From positions 287,204 through 329,300 of the forward strand of contig NZ_JADMOL010000006.1 in assembly GCF_015558675.1 (NCBI RefSeq): DNA of 42,097 nt, read 5' to 3'. This document shows positions 15,281 to 23,285 of the stretch, one piece after another. This DNA is from Paenibacillus sp. 1001270B_150601_E10. Lineage in GTDB: Bacteria; Bacillota; Bacilli; Paenibacillales; Paenibacillaceae. How positions within the stretch are numbered: the first letter of the stretch is position 1; every line of letters starts with the position of its first letter. The notes beneath the pieces were generated by a model. The model did no database searches. It had not been told where the DNA came from and saw only the letters and a program-made list of their open reading frames with translations. A program made the translations under genes and the position numbers.

Positions 15281-16819
15281 CTATTTCACAAATGACTCGA
15301 TATTTACGACGCGGTCCGCCCATTCCTTATAAAAGGCTGGTTCATGAGATACTAGGATCACACTTCCGCCAAATCTCACTAATGCATGCTGCAGCGCCTC
15401 TTTTGTCTCCGCATCGAAGTGATTGGTCGGTTCATCCAAAATGAGCAGATTACACTTGGTAAGCAGCAAACGACATAATTTCACTTTGGACTGTTCTCCT
15501 CCGCTTAGTGTTCTCACGCTTCTTGTCACATGGTCTTCCTTCACTCCGCACTGTGCCAGCTGACGTCTGATTTCTTTCGTTGTCATGCGAGGATAACGAT
15601 CTGCAATGATCTCAATCGGCGTCATCGAATCATTCGACCATTTTAAGTCTTGCTCATAGTATCCAATGACAACCTGATCGTTAAACTGATACTCGCCTGC
15701 AAGGCTCGGAAGTTGGCCTACCAATGTTTTGAGCAGCGTTGACTTCCCAATGCCGTTAAAGCCCGTAATGACAAGCTTCTGTCCAGACTTCACCTCAAAG
15801 CTTATCGGTGGCAGCAGCGGTTTCTCGTAGCCTACCGCTATGCCTTGTACCTCAAGCGCCACATGGGATTGAAGCGAAAGTTCACCGAATCGGATGTTTG
15901 GCTTCGAGACGAAAGTGGGCGGTGCGATCCGCTCCATTCGCTCCAACTGCTTTCTGCGGCCACGGGCGATTTTCGTATTGACACCTGCGATGTTTTTGCG
16001 AATAAAGGCTTCGGTCTGTTCAATCTTCTTCACCTGGGCCTGATACTGACGGATGTGATCCTCACGAAGATGGGCCTTCTGCTTTAAAAACTCCGAGTAT
16101 TTCCCGTAGTATTTCTTAATCGTATGTCCTTCGATATCCGCAATGCAGGTCGTTATCTTCTCAAGAAACTCGACATGATGCGAAACAACGACGAAGGCCT
16201 GTTCTATGGTGTTCAAATATTGCGACAGCCACTCCACATGTTCGACATCCAGATAGTTCGTAGGCTCATCAAGCAGAAGTACATCGGGCTTCTCAAGAAG
16301 AAGCTTTGCCAAAATGACCTTTGTCCGCTGCCCTCCACTTAGCGCATCAATCTGGCGATTTACGCCGATAGCGTCAATTCCCAACCCATATATGACTTTA
16401 TTAATACTGCTGGCTATTCCATAGAAATCGTGCCGCTCAAGTGTTTCTTGAATCTCAGCAGCCTTGATGAGATATTCTTCCTTTCCAGTTGCAGCACTCT
16501 CGGCATACAGCGCATTCATATCCGCTTCCAGCTTAAAAAGATCAGAAAATGCGGATTCTAGATACTCGGCAACCGTCTTTCCTCCATCAATCTCAGCATA
16601 TTGATCAAGATGGCCTAAGGTTGTATTCGATTGCCATCGAATCGTTCCGCTGTCTGGAACGATCTCTCCCATCAAGATTCGAACAAAGGTACTCTTCCCT
16701 GTACCGTTCTGCCCAACTACCCCCAAATGCTCGCCTTTGTATAATTCAAACTGAATATTTTTGTACAGCACTTTGTCACCGTAGGAATGCGACATGTCAT
16801 GGACTTCGAGTAAACTCAT
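15281..16819 (-). CDS. ABC-F ATPase (YfmM-like), candidate ribosome-protection protein
   Basis: Soluble tandem ATPase of 512 aa that should bind the ribosomal E site. It has two ABC domains: Walker A GQNGTGKST (36-44) with signature LSGGQ (160-164) and LLLDEPTNYLD (181-191), and a second set GFNGIGKST, LSGGEQSK, LLILDEPTNHFD. A charged helical linker (about 240-320) joins them; this linker is the antibiotic-resistance determinant in ARE proteins. No membrane segment is present. The sequence recalls B. subtilis YfmM more than Msr or Vga. ATG with GAGGGATT upstream. The long leader with a small ORF and two terminators supports drug-induced expression, as known for vmlR. A housekeeping translation-factor role is the alternative. 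Confidence 0.9.
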   Translation of the reverse strand: MSLLEVHDMSHSYGDKVLYKNIQFELYKGEHLGVVGQNGTGKSTFVRILMGEIVPDSGTIRWQSNTTLGHLDQYAEIDGGKTVAEYLESAFSDLFKLEADMNALYAESAATGKEEYLIKAAEIQETLERHDFYGIASSINKVIYGLGIDAIGVNRQIDALSGGQRTKVILAKLLLEKPDVLLLDEPTNYLDVEHVEWLSQYLNTIEQAFVVVSHHVEFLEKITTCIADIEGHTIKKYYGKYSEFLKQKAHLREDHIRQYQAQVKKIEQTEAFIRKNIAGVNTKIARGRRKQLERMERIAPPTFVSKPNIRFGELSLQSHVALEVQGIAVGYEKPLLPPISFEVKSGQKLVITGFNGIGKSTLLKTLVGQLPSLAGEYQFNDQVVIGYYEQDLKWSNDSMTPIEIIADRYPRMTTKEIRRQLAQCGVKEDHVTRSVRTLSGGEQSKVKLCRLLLTKCNLLILDEPTNHFDAETKEALQHALVRFGGSVILVSHEPAFYKEWADRVVNIESFVK

Positions 16820-16851
16820 TGATAATCCCTCATTTCATTTGTCTTGGAAAT

Positions 16852-16897
16852 AAAAAAAGCAGAAGACATAAGCACCCACGCGGTGCAGCCTTCTGCT
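16852..16897 (-). terminator. attenuator terminator T2 directly before the ABC-F gene
   Basis: Minus strand: AGCAGAAG (16897-16890) pairs with CTTCTGCT (16865-16858), enclosing an inner GCACC/GGTGC stem, then seven T (16858-16852). It ends about 30 nt before the ABC-F start, so transcripts stopping here contain no ABC-F message. Confidence 0.88.
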
Positions 16898-16952
16898 TCT
16901 TCGCACTTGCATTGCAAGTATGTTCCTCCCCTTCACGAAAACAGGGAAGTAA

Positions 16953-16991
16953 ACACACAAAAGGCTGCAGACAAAACCTTGTCTACAGCCT
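16953..16991 (-). terminator. attenuator terminator T1 in the ABC-F leader
   Basis: Minus strand: AGGCTGTAGACAA (16991-16979) pairs with TTGTCTGCAGCCT (16974-16962) in 12 of 13 positions, followed by TTTTGTGTGTTT. Its 3' arm GCAGCCTTT can instead pair with AGAGGCTGC inside the leader-peptide codons 11-14 (9 pairs, one G-U), giving a possible antiterminator. Confidence 0.75.
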
Positions 16992-17021
16992 CTTAATCAA
17001 ATAACACCAGTAGAATGCATA

Positions 17022-17067
17022 GCAAAATAAGCGTACGACTGCACGCAAAATAAGCGTACGACTGCAC
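17022..17067 (-). repeat. perfect 23-bp tandem duplication in the ABC-F leader
   Basis: Two identical adjacent 23-bp units at 17022-17044 and 17045-17067, followed by six more bases of the unit. Each holds the GCGTAC core and can form a small stem. They lie between the leader-peptide stop (17106) and T1 (16991). The exact identity suggests a recent duplication. Confidence 0.9.
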
Positions 17068-17105
17068 GCAAAAATTCACCTGCTGTTCTACCGATGAAAT
17101 AAGCA

Positions 17106-17207
17106 TTACGCTCTTGGATTAAGCTCCGGACAACGTTTCATCGTATGTTGTTCCATTTGTACGGAGCAGCCTCTGGTTATTCTAACTTCAGTAATTAACG
17201 CAATCAT
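17106..17207 (-). CDS. leader peptide of the ABC-F operon (33 aa)
   Basis: Short reading frame in the leader RNA: ATG at 17207, TAA at 17108-17106. AGGAAGG stands 6 nt before the ATG, and a good promoter lies just upstream (-35 at 17257-17262). The peptide begins MIALITEVRITRGCSVQ and ends CPELNPRA. Codons 11-14 (ACC AGA GGC TGC) include the segment able to pair with the 3' arm of terminator T1, and the RNA over codons 14-29 can fold on itself (GCTCCG with CGGAGC, inside it GAACAAC with GTTGTC). Ribosomes stalled by an antibiotic on this frame would change which hairpins form. It fits known leader peptides of ABC-F and erm genes in place, not in sequence. Function inferred. Confidence 0.75.
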   Translation of the reverse strand: MIALITEVRITRGCSVQMEQHTMKRCPELNPRA

Positions 17208-17232
17208 GATAAACCTTCCTTTCAATGGCCAT

Positions 17233-17262
17233 ATTCTATTACGAATGATCTTGCCTTGTCAA
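17233..17262 (-). promoter_or_regulatory. promoter of the ABC-F operon
   Basis: TTGACA (-35, 17262-17257, perfect) and TAGAAT (-10, 17238-17233, 5 of 6) with an 18-nt spacer on the minus strand. Transcription would begin near 17226, about 20 nt before the leader-peptide ATG and about 407 nt before the ABC-F start. Confidence 0.8.
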
Positions 17263-17324
17263 TAAAGGCCTTCGTCAATTCGACTCAAGCATGGATCACA
17301 TACATGATCTTCAGCTTACTTTCA

Positions 17325-17546
17325 TTATAACGAGAAGGGCTTTAACGGTTTATGGATAAAAAGACTATAATCAAACATACCGAAGAAATCATGAATCGCC
17401 ACAGTGCCTGCTCGGGACACCATGCTATCTGCCATGGCTAGGAAGTCCGGCACTTCGCCCATTACAAATTCAAATGCCCTATATCCTTCATACTTGATGG
17501 AGTGATCCACGGTAAAATAAACAAAAATACCGCAATTATCCATCAT
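17325..17546 (-). CDS. hypothetical 73-aa protein
   Basis: Not recognised. An ATG at 17546 is preceded by AGGGAG at 9 nt, with a second ATG and GAGG closer by. The product (MMDNCGIFVYFTVDHSIKY and onward) is mixed hydrophobic-polar with no signal peptide. No other frame covers 17325-17546, and the putative start is divergent from the lipoprotein gene at 17686. The frame stays open further upstream to 17750, overlapping that gene, but without a ribosome site. The composition looks protein-like but conservation could not be tested, so this is a tentative call. Confidence 0.4.
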   Translation of the reverse strand: MMDNCGIFVYFTVDHSIKYEGYRAFEFVMGEVPDFLAMADSMVSRAGTVAIHDFFGMFDYSLFIHKPLKPFSL

Positions 17547-17685
17547 TACCTCACTCTCCCTTTTGCAATCAGCTTTGTTGATTTGCTTGCAACAATGTAA
17601 GCTAATCGTCATGCACATCCATCGCAAAGCCTCTCTAGCTTGAGATATGCTTGTGTCAATCATTATTCTCAAGGAGGGAACGCAT

Positions 17686-18261
17686 ATGAAGGATTGGAAA
17701 ACGATTGTAGCCGTCTTGATGATCTTCACAATGGTAGGTACGGGATGCACATTTTTTGAAAAAGCGAATGGGGTTATCCTTTATGGAACAGATCGTGCAG
17801 TAGACAATACGATGTCCTCATACAGCAAGGATGCTAAGTTGAATAAAAAGATTCCGTTTAAAGAGCAGCATACAGAAAAAGGAAGCATCATGATCTTGAG
17901 TACAGACAGTGCGAAGGAACTTTTAGAAGCAGGTGTTCTAAAGCAAGTGAAAGATAAAGAAAAAGTCGTTGCATTAGTGAAAGCTTCAGTGGTTAGGGAA
18001 AAGGAAGGCGTGCTTTATGCGAAAAGTGAGGTGCAAGATTTACGCCTGGACAGTGTGACACTTCATTATGACGGCAATTGTATTATTGGTGACGGACGCG
18101 CTTTAGTCGATATGTTCGCAATTGTTAGCAATGAAGATTATGCGAAAATGAACGGTGAAGGGAAAACGATTGGACTCTTGAACGTTGGAAAAGATCTATC
18201 TGCGAAGTTGCAGGATCTGTCCAATCAAGTAGAAGCTGTCCAACTCGTTACATTTGAATAA
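17686..18261 (+). CDS. small lipoprotein of unknown function
   Basis: Exported, lipid-anchored protein of 191 aa. The signal peptide is MKDW-K followed by a hydrophobic core (TIVAVLMIFTMV) and a lipobox VGTGC with C21 as the lipidation site. The mature part is hydrophilic and lysine-rich, with alternating beta-prone segments (VVALVKASVV, LHYDGNCIIGDGRALVDMF); no known domain was recognised. The ATG at 17686 has AAGGAGGG 7 nt upstream and gives a proper signal peptide; a frame extension to 17647 does not. It stands alone, without a clear terminator. A role in the cell envelope is likely from its location only. Confidence 0.8.
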   Translation: MKDWKTIVAVLMIFTMVGTGCTFFEKANGVILYGTDRAVDNTMSSYSKDAKLNKKIPFKEQHTEKGSIMILSTDSAKELLEAGVLKQVKDKEKVVALVKASVVREKEGVLYAKSEVQDLRLDSVTLHYDGNCIIGDGRALVDMFAIVSNEDYAKMNGEGKTIGLLNVGKDLSAKLQDLSNQVEAVQLVTFE

Positions 18262-18390
18262 TAGCAACTGCTGATCAAGAACTCTCTAAATGTCAGATTG
18301 ACGTCAAAAAACAACAGGTAGTAAGATAGGAAGGTTGATGGCAACCACAAAATGGAACATTGTCAACCTAGTGGTTAGGAGGCCATGCCA

Positions 18391-19260
18391 TTGTCTACTT
18401 ATCAAAATCGCAGAAATCTTTCCATTGCACAAGAACTTAGTCCATTACATGCGAATTGTGAAAGCTGCTTTGGGCTGTGCTGTACCGCCCTTCCATACGC
18501 TGCCTCATCTGACTTCGCCAAGGATAAAGCTGCGGGCATTCCCTGCTCGAACCTTCAATCCGACTATCGCTGCTGCGTACATACGGAGCTAAGAGAAATA
18601 GGGTATCGCGGCTGTACGGTATACGATTGCTTTGGGGCTGGACAACAGGTGTCGCAGAATACCTTTGAAGGTAAAGACTGGAGGCAATTCCCAGAAGCGA
18701 AAGACGCAATGTTTTCCGTATTCCCTATCATGTGGCAGCTGCATGAACTGCTTTGGTATCTTACTCAAGCTCTGCATCTACCAGCAGCAAGCACAATTCA
18801 GCATGAGCTTGAATCCGCATATGAAAAAACGAAGCAAATGATCGCCCAACCAAGAGACGCGCTTCTTCAAGTCGATATTGGTTCACATCGCGCAAGCGTA
18901 AATACTTGGCTAATGAGAGTGAGTGAGCTGGTTCGTGAGGAAGCAAATAAGCAATACAAGCACGTCAAGGGGCGCCGCACCGCCTTCGGACGCGGCGCGG
19001 ATCTCATCGGTGCAAAGCTCAAGGACGCGAATCTGCAAGGCGCTAACTTGAGAGGAGCCTATCTAATCGCGACAAACCTACGTGGAGCAGATCTGAGCAT
19101 GGCTGATCTGATCGGAGCAGATTGCCGGGATGCGGATGTTAGGGGTGCGAACCTGTCTGAGTGTTTATTTCTAACACAGTTCCAGCTTAATGCAGCGAAG
19201 GGAGATTGCCATACGAAGATTCCTGCTTATCTTGTTCGTCCCTCCCATTGGATATCTTAG
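18391..19260 (+). CDS. pentapeptide-repeat protein with Cys-rich N-terminal domain
   Basis: Cytoplasmic protein of 289 aa. The last third holds eleven consecutive pentapeptides of the A(D/N)LxG type (ADLIG AKLKD ANLQG ANLRG and on to ANLSE), which form a right-handed beta-helix. The N-terminal part carries CESCFGLCC near residues 23-31 and further cysteines (about 52, 61-62, 75, 80), suggesting metal binding or an Fe-S site. The start is debatable: TTG at 18391 has AGGAGG 8 nt upstream, whereas the ATG at 18385 is only 2 nt from it. Pentapeptide proteins such as Qnr and MfpA protect DNA gyrase, but those are made almost wholly of repeats; eleven repeats on a larger scaffold make a gyrase role uncertain. 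Confidence 0.82.
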   Translation: MSTYQNRRNLSIAQELSPLHANCESCFGLCCTALPYAASSDFAKDKAAGIPCSNLQSDYRCCVHTELREIGYRGCTVYDCFGAGQQVSQNTFEGKDWRQFPEAKDAMFSVFPIMWQLHELLWYLTQALHLPAASTIQHELESAYEKTKQMIAQPRDALLQVDIGSHRASVNTWLMRVSELVREEANKQYKHVKGRRTAFGRGADLIGAKLKDANLQGANLRGAYLIATNLRGADLSMADLIGADCRDADVRGANLSECLFLTQFQLNAAKGDCHTKIPAYLVRPSHWIS

Positions 19261-19343
19261 ATTAAGAAGGTTCCATGTCACCATATGCAGGGATATGGGA
19301 CATGCAGAGTAGATTCATCTCTCCTGCAATCTCATATTTAAAG

Positions 19344-19382
19344 CAGCAAGAACCCCATCCTTGATAGATGGGTTTCTTGCTG
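19344..19382. terminator. bidirectional terminator hairpin between convergent genes
   Basis: CAGCAAGAACCCCATC (19344-19359) pairs with GATGGGTTTCTTGCTG (19367-19382) in 15 of 16 positions. The downstream T-tracts are weak on both strands, but the stem is long and lies between the pentapeptide gene (plus) and the LuxR-type gene (minus). Confidence 0.7.
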
Positions 19383-19479
19383 TTAGATAAGTTTCACCTG
19401 ATAGTATCTGATTGATTGCTTCATGCGGCCACATACGGTGCGTTCTAAGCTTTGCAAAGGTTCAAAAAGTACTGTTCTC

Positions 19480-20559
19480 CTACTGGACGGAGAAACGAGA
19501 GTGCACTTTCCAAATGAGTTCCCTGCGACTCTTCACTCCTGTCTTCATGAAGATGGACTTTAAATGGTCTTGTACCGTATAGGCTGAAATATGCAGGGAC
19601 TTCGCAAGCTCAACTGTTGAATTCCCCTTTACAAGCAGCATCAGGATCTCCTTCTCCCGATCCGTTAAACGATAACTGTCTGCAATCAGCGGAAGCAGTT
19701 CAGAAGCTGTAGCAGGTTCCATGATGACGACAAGCTGCACTTCTTGTTCAACGGTCATTTGTTTGCTTGCACGAATGGTCATGAAGGGGCCATCGGGAAT
19801 ATGAATACATACTTTTGCCATCTCATCTTCATCCCTTGCGGCACCTCGTTTGGTTAGGGCCATATTGCAAACCGCCCGAATGGGCCTTGGGAGAATTTCC
19901 TTTCTCACTTCTTCCCATGCTTGGAGCCGGGAGAGATAGGCTGTCGCCGCTTGATTGTATGAGATCATCTGTAAATTCTCCGTTAGCACCAATAACCCCG
20001 TGCCTTCACCCTTCGATTCAGTCGATTCTGAGGGAATCGTGGAGCTGAGTTCACGCATATGTCCTGCAATCGAGGAAATTAACGAAGATACAAAAAGACG
20101 CTCTGTCTCAGAAAAGCAGCTGTTCGTATGCTTTCGAAATAAAATAAGAAATCCCCAAACTCTTCCTTCTACCCTCATAACTGCTCTTAGCTCGTCGATA
20201 TAACCTGCAGGCTTGAGCGTCTCTCGATAACGTGCGCTTTGTTCCATGACGCCATCCGTTGCATGACTAAGTGTCTCGACAGGAACTTGCTTTGCTGCCA
20301 AAGCTTGAAAGCTGTTAAAATCCTCATTTTCAACGACATATTCATGTTCAAACAGCCTTTGATGAATCTGTTCAATATCCCCCACTGTTACCGAGCCAGC
20401 AGATAATAATGTTTCAGGGTCAACGGTTGTAAAGCAGGCTGCATCAAATGACACCGCTCTTCTCAGATAGTTGAGCACCTTCTTCCGGTACTGCTGAGTA
20501 GAATGGGTGTTGTAGGATAAGTTATTGATTTTCTGTTTAATGTGCGCCATATGATCCAT
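19480..20559 (-). CDS. LuxR-family regulator with GAF-like sensor region
   Basis: One-component regulator of 359 aa. Residues about 20-170 look like a GAF-type sensor (FDAACFTTVDPETLLSAGSV, RVWGFLILFRKHTNSCFSE, then ETERLFVSSLISSIAGHMREL). A middle PAS-like segment follows (GLLVLTENLQMISYNQAATAYL), then a C-terminal LuxR helix-turn-helix (LTDREKEILMLLVKGNSTVELA, then SAYTVQDHLKSIFMKTGVKSR). No phospho-acceptor receiver domain. ATG with AAGGAGATAC upstream. It is divergent from a dehydrogenase plus transporter pair, its most likely targets. Such GAF-LuxR proteins are common in Paenibacillus and actinobacteria; the ligand is unknown. Confidence 0.85.
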   Translation of the reverse strand: MDHMAHIKQKINNLSYNTHSTQQYRKKVLNYLRRAVSFDAACFTTVDPETLLSAGSVTVGDIEQIHQRLFEHEYVVENEDFNSFQALAAKQVPVETLSHATDGVMEQSARYRETLKPAGYIDELRAVMRVEGRVWGFLILFRKHTNSCFSETERLFVSSLISSIAGHMRELSSTIPSESTESKGEGTGLLVLTENLQMISYNQAATAYLSRLQAWEEVRKEILPRPIRAVCNMALTKRGAARDEDEMAKVCIHIPDGPFMTIRASKQMTVEQEVQLVVIMEPATASELLPLIADSYRLTDREKEILMLLVKGNSTVELAKSLHISAYTVQDHLKSIFMKTGVKSRRELIWKVHSRFSVQ

Positions 20560-20721
20560 GCTGTATCTCCTTGCTGATTCACTCTCGTGTTGTGTATCTA
20601 ACGATAAAAACCCCAGATTGTTGGGATGGTCACTTCTCTACGCTTCCCTATAATTTGGATAAGAATAGGTACTGTAAGTATATAAGAGGTTCATTAATAT
20701 AGAAAGCAGAGGGAAGCAGCA

Positions 20722-21822
20722 ATGAAAGAGCACATTCTTGTGGTTGGCGGCTACGGACATGTAGGGAAAATGATATGCAGCCAACTTGGGGAATTATATC
20801 CAGGACGAGTGATCGCCGCTGGTCGCAGCCTAGACCGAGCCAAACAATATTGCAGGACAACCGGAGGCAAAGTGAAACCTCTTCAGTTGAATGTATATGA
20901 ACCTTGTGATCCGCAGCTATTGGAGCAGATCAGGGTTGTTGTGATGTGTCTTGATCAAAATGAGAATCACTTCGTGAAATCATGTTTATTGAGCGGCACG
21001 CACTATATCGATATTTCTGCCAGCTATGCCTTTCTCCAGCAGGTGGAGAAACTGCATGATGCAGCCAAGGAAAATGGTGTTTCAGGATTACTGAGTGTTG
21101 GACTTGCACCTGGATTAACCAATCTCATGGCACTCCAAGCTATAGAGCTCATGGACGATGCGCAGCAGATCGATATCACGATCATGCTTGGCATTGGAGA
21201 TGAGCATGGTCAAGCTGCGATCGAATGGACTGTACAAAGCTTAAGTTCAAGTTTCAGCGTTACCCAAGGAGGGATTCCTCATGCCGTTACAAGCTTCTCA
21301 GACGGAAAGCGTGTTGACTTCGGAGGAGCTATTGGAACAAAAACAGCTTATCGTTTTAATTTCTCTGATCAGCATATCCTGCCAAAGACTTTAGGAATTC
21401 CAACTGTGTCGACACGTCTTTGCTTCGATTCGGAGGTTCTAACAAGAGGGATAGCGGCTGCACGTTCGGTTGGCTTGCTTAAACTCTTTACGAATAAATG
21501 GATGGAACAAATTATGGTTCACAGCATGGGACGCGTTAGCTTCGGAAAAGCAGACTTTGCTGTCAAAGTCGATGGATATGGCATAAAGGATGGCAAGCCC
21601 GCAGTCGTTGAATGCTTCCTTCGGGGCAAGCATGAAGCTTGTATGACAGCCCAGACAGCTGTATTCGCTGCACAAAAAGCATATGAAGAGGCATTCGCTC
21701 ATGGTGTATATCACATTGAGCAGCTCATACGCCCAAATGCTATTCAATCCATTATTAACAATCTCGCTGACTATGAAGTCAGACGGGATTCCCATTCCCA
21801 AATGATTCATTTGCCCTTATAA
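20722..21822 (+). CDS. saccharopine dehydrogenase-like NAD(P)-binding protein
   Basis: Cytoplasmic oxidoreductase-like protein of 366 aa. A Rossmann fold opens the sequence with VVGGYGHVGKMICSQLG (residues 6-22) followed by AGRSLDRAK. Next come ISASYAFLQQVEKLHDAAKE and GLLSVGLAPGLTNLMA, as in saccharopine dehydrogenase-type and trans-acting enoyl reductase-like proteins. The C-terminal half is less conserved. The true substrate is unknown; lysine metabolism is unlikely given no lysine genes nearby. ATG with AGAGGGAAG upstream. It is followed after 129 nt by an MFS gene on the same strand and is divergent from a GAF-LuxR regulator, hinting at a small metabolite modification and transport module. 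Confidence 0.82.
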   Translation: MKEHILVVGGYGHVGKMICSQLGELYPGRVIAAGRSLDRAKQYCRTTGGKVKPLQLNVYEPCDPQLLEQIRVVVMCLDQNENHFVKSCLLSGTHYIDISASYAFLQQVEKLHDAAKENGVSGLLSVGLAPGLTNLMALQAIELMDDAQQIDITIMLGIGDEHGQAAIEWTVQSLSSSFSVTQGGIPHAVTSFSDGKRVDFGGAIGTKTAYRFNFSDQHILPKTLGIPTVSTRLCFDSEVLTRGIAAARSVGLLKLFTNKWMEQIMVHSMGRVSFGKADFAVKVDGYGIKDGKPAVVECFLRGKHEACMTAQTAVFAAQKAYEEAFAHGVYHIEQLIRPNAIQSIINNLADYEVRRDSHSQMIHLPL

Positions 21823-21951
21823 TGACAAAGATCACAAAGGATAACCATGGCCCCCTTTGTCCTTAACATCTATGTGCAGATGCCGATCAACTGGAAGTGA
21901 ATATGCGTTAATGAACAGCAGTATAACTTAGTTGAAAGGCGGTAGTCACTT

Positions 21952-23247
21952 ATGACGCATACTCCAATAGAAAGCGGCAGCATGAAGATTCAAACACAGA
22001 CCATCTGGCAGACCGAAGAAGCACAACGACGCTTATATAAGCGAACCCTATACATCGTTGTCCTTTCTCAAATATTTGGCGGAGCAGGACTGGCTGCCGG
22101 TGTAACGGTAGGGGCCCTGCTTGCACAGGATATGCTTGGCACTGATCAGTTAGCAGGAATCCCAACAGCTCTCTTAACTCTAGGCTCAGCATGTGCATCT
22201 GTTCTCGTTGGTCGGCTTACCCAACGATTAGGCCGTCGAGGTGGACTTGCAACGGGCTTCCTGCTTGGTGGATTAGGTTCGATCGGTGTTATATTCGCGA
22301 CGATATGGAATAGCGTCGCGCTGCTCTTCGTTTCATTATTTGTATACGGTGCTGGTACAGCATCCAACCTGCAGGCGCGTTATGCAGGCACGGATCTAGC
22401 GAAGAAGTCAGAGCGCGCCACTGCAATCAGCGTTGCTTTAGTCTCGACCACCTTTGGTGCCGTAGCTGCACCGAATCTCGTCGGAGTTATGGGACAATTT
22501 GCACAATCCTTTGGCATCCCCCCGCTTGCAGGACCGTTTATGCTATCAGCAGCTGCCTTCCTGGCAGCTGGTATCATTCTATTTATCCTGCTGCGCCCTG
22601 ATCCGTATATCATCGCCAGGAGCTTAGCGAATAATCAAGTACAAGGCCTTGCTGACTCGCAGCCTATAATGAATGATCAGCCTGCTGCAAGCAAGCGCGG
22701 GATTGTAGTAGGGGCTGCAGTAATGGTATTAACACAGATCGTCATGGTAGCCATCATGACCATGACGCCTGTTCATATGAAGCACCATGGCCATGGTTTG
22801 CACGAGGTTGGACTTGTCATTGGCATCCATATTGGTGCCATGTACCTTCCTTCCCTGCTCACAGGCATGCTTGTTGATAAGATCGGACGCAAGGCAATGA
22901 CCTTTGCTTCCGGCTTAACGCTGCTTGCTGCTGGACTGCTTGCTGCCCTCGCGCCTGCTGATTCCATGTTTCTGCTCATTACAGCGCTTGCGCTGCTTGG
23001 TCTTGGTTGGAACTTCGGACTGATCAGCGGTACAGCCCTGATCGTGGATGCTACTCAAGCCAATACCAGAGCAAAAACACAAGGAACCGTAGACGTCCTT
23101 GTTGCTCTTGCTGGAGCGTCAGGCGGTGCGCTATCAGGTATGGTTGTCGCTCAATCCAGCTATGCAGCACTTTCTCTCATCGGTGGGCTGCTTGCTTTGA
23201 TCTTGATACCGGTTATGATGTGGTCTCAGAGAGGACAAAACGAATAG
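21952..23247 (+). CDS. MFS transporter
   Basis: Membrane transporter of 431 aa with 12 predicted segments. A cytoplasmic N-terminal tail of about 30 residues precedes TM1. Motif A appears as GRLTQRLGRRGGL, and the repeated motif in the second half as GMLVDKIGRKAM. The central loop is histidine-rich at VHMKHHGHGLHEVG, which could contact metal or be a chance feature. ATG with AAAGGCGG 9 nt upstream. Probably co-transcribed with the dehydrogenase-like gene before it. The small-residue-rich segments (GGAGLAAGVTVGALLAQ) fit a drug or metabolite exporter; the substrate is unknown. Confidence 0.85.
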   Translation: MTHTPIESGSMKIQTQTIWQTEEAQRRLYKRTLYIVVLSQIFGGAGLAAGVTVGALLAQDMLGTDQLAGIPTALLTLGSACASVLVGRLTQRLGRRGGLATGFLLGGLGSIGVIFATIWNSVALLFVSLFVYGAGTASNLQARYAGTDLAKKSERATAISVALVSTTFGAVAAPNLVGVMGQFAQSFGIPPLAGPFMLSAAAFLAAGIILFILLRPDPYIIARSLANNQVQGLADSQPIMNDQPAASKRGIVVGAAVMVLTQIVMVAIMTMTPVHMKHHGHGLHEVGLVIGIHIGAMYLPSLLTGMLVDKIGRKAMTFASGLTLLAAGLLAALAPADSMFLLITALALLGLGWNFGLISGTALIVDATQANTRAKTQGTVDVLVALAGASGGALSGMVVAQSSYAALSLIGGLLALILIPVMMWSQRGQNE

Positions 23248-23285
23248 ACTTCGCGAGCGATTCGTTCTGCATCACGTCCTATACT

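Noticed and set aside
17022-17067. CRISPR-like repeat
   Set aside because: Two directly adjacent copies without spacers, and inside a leader RNA; it is a tandem duplication.
17547-17750. Minus-strand frame overlapping the lipoprotein gene
   Set aside because: No ribosome site before its first ATG, and the opposite strand has a convincing lipoprotein start with signal peptide; only the part below 17546 is kept, tentatively.
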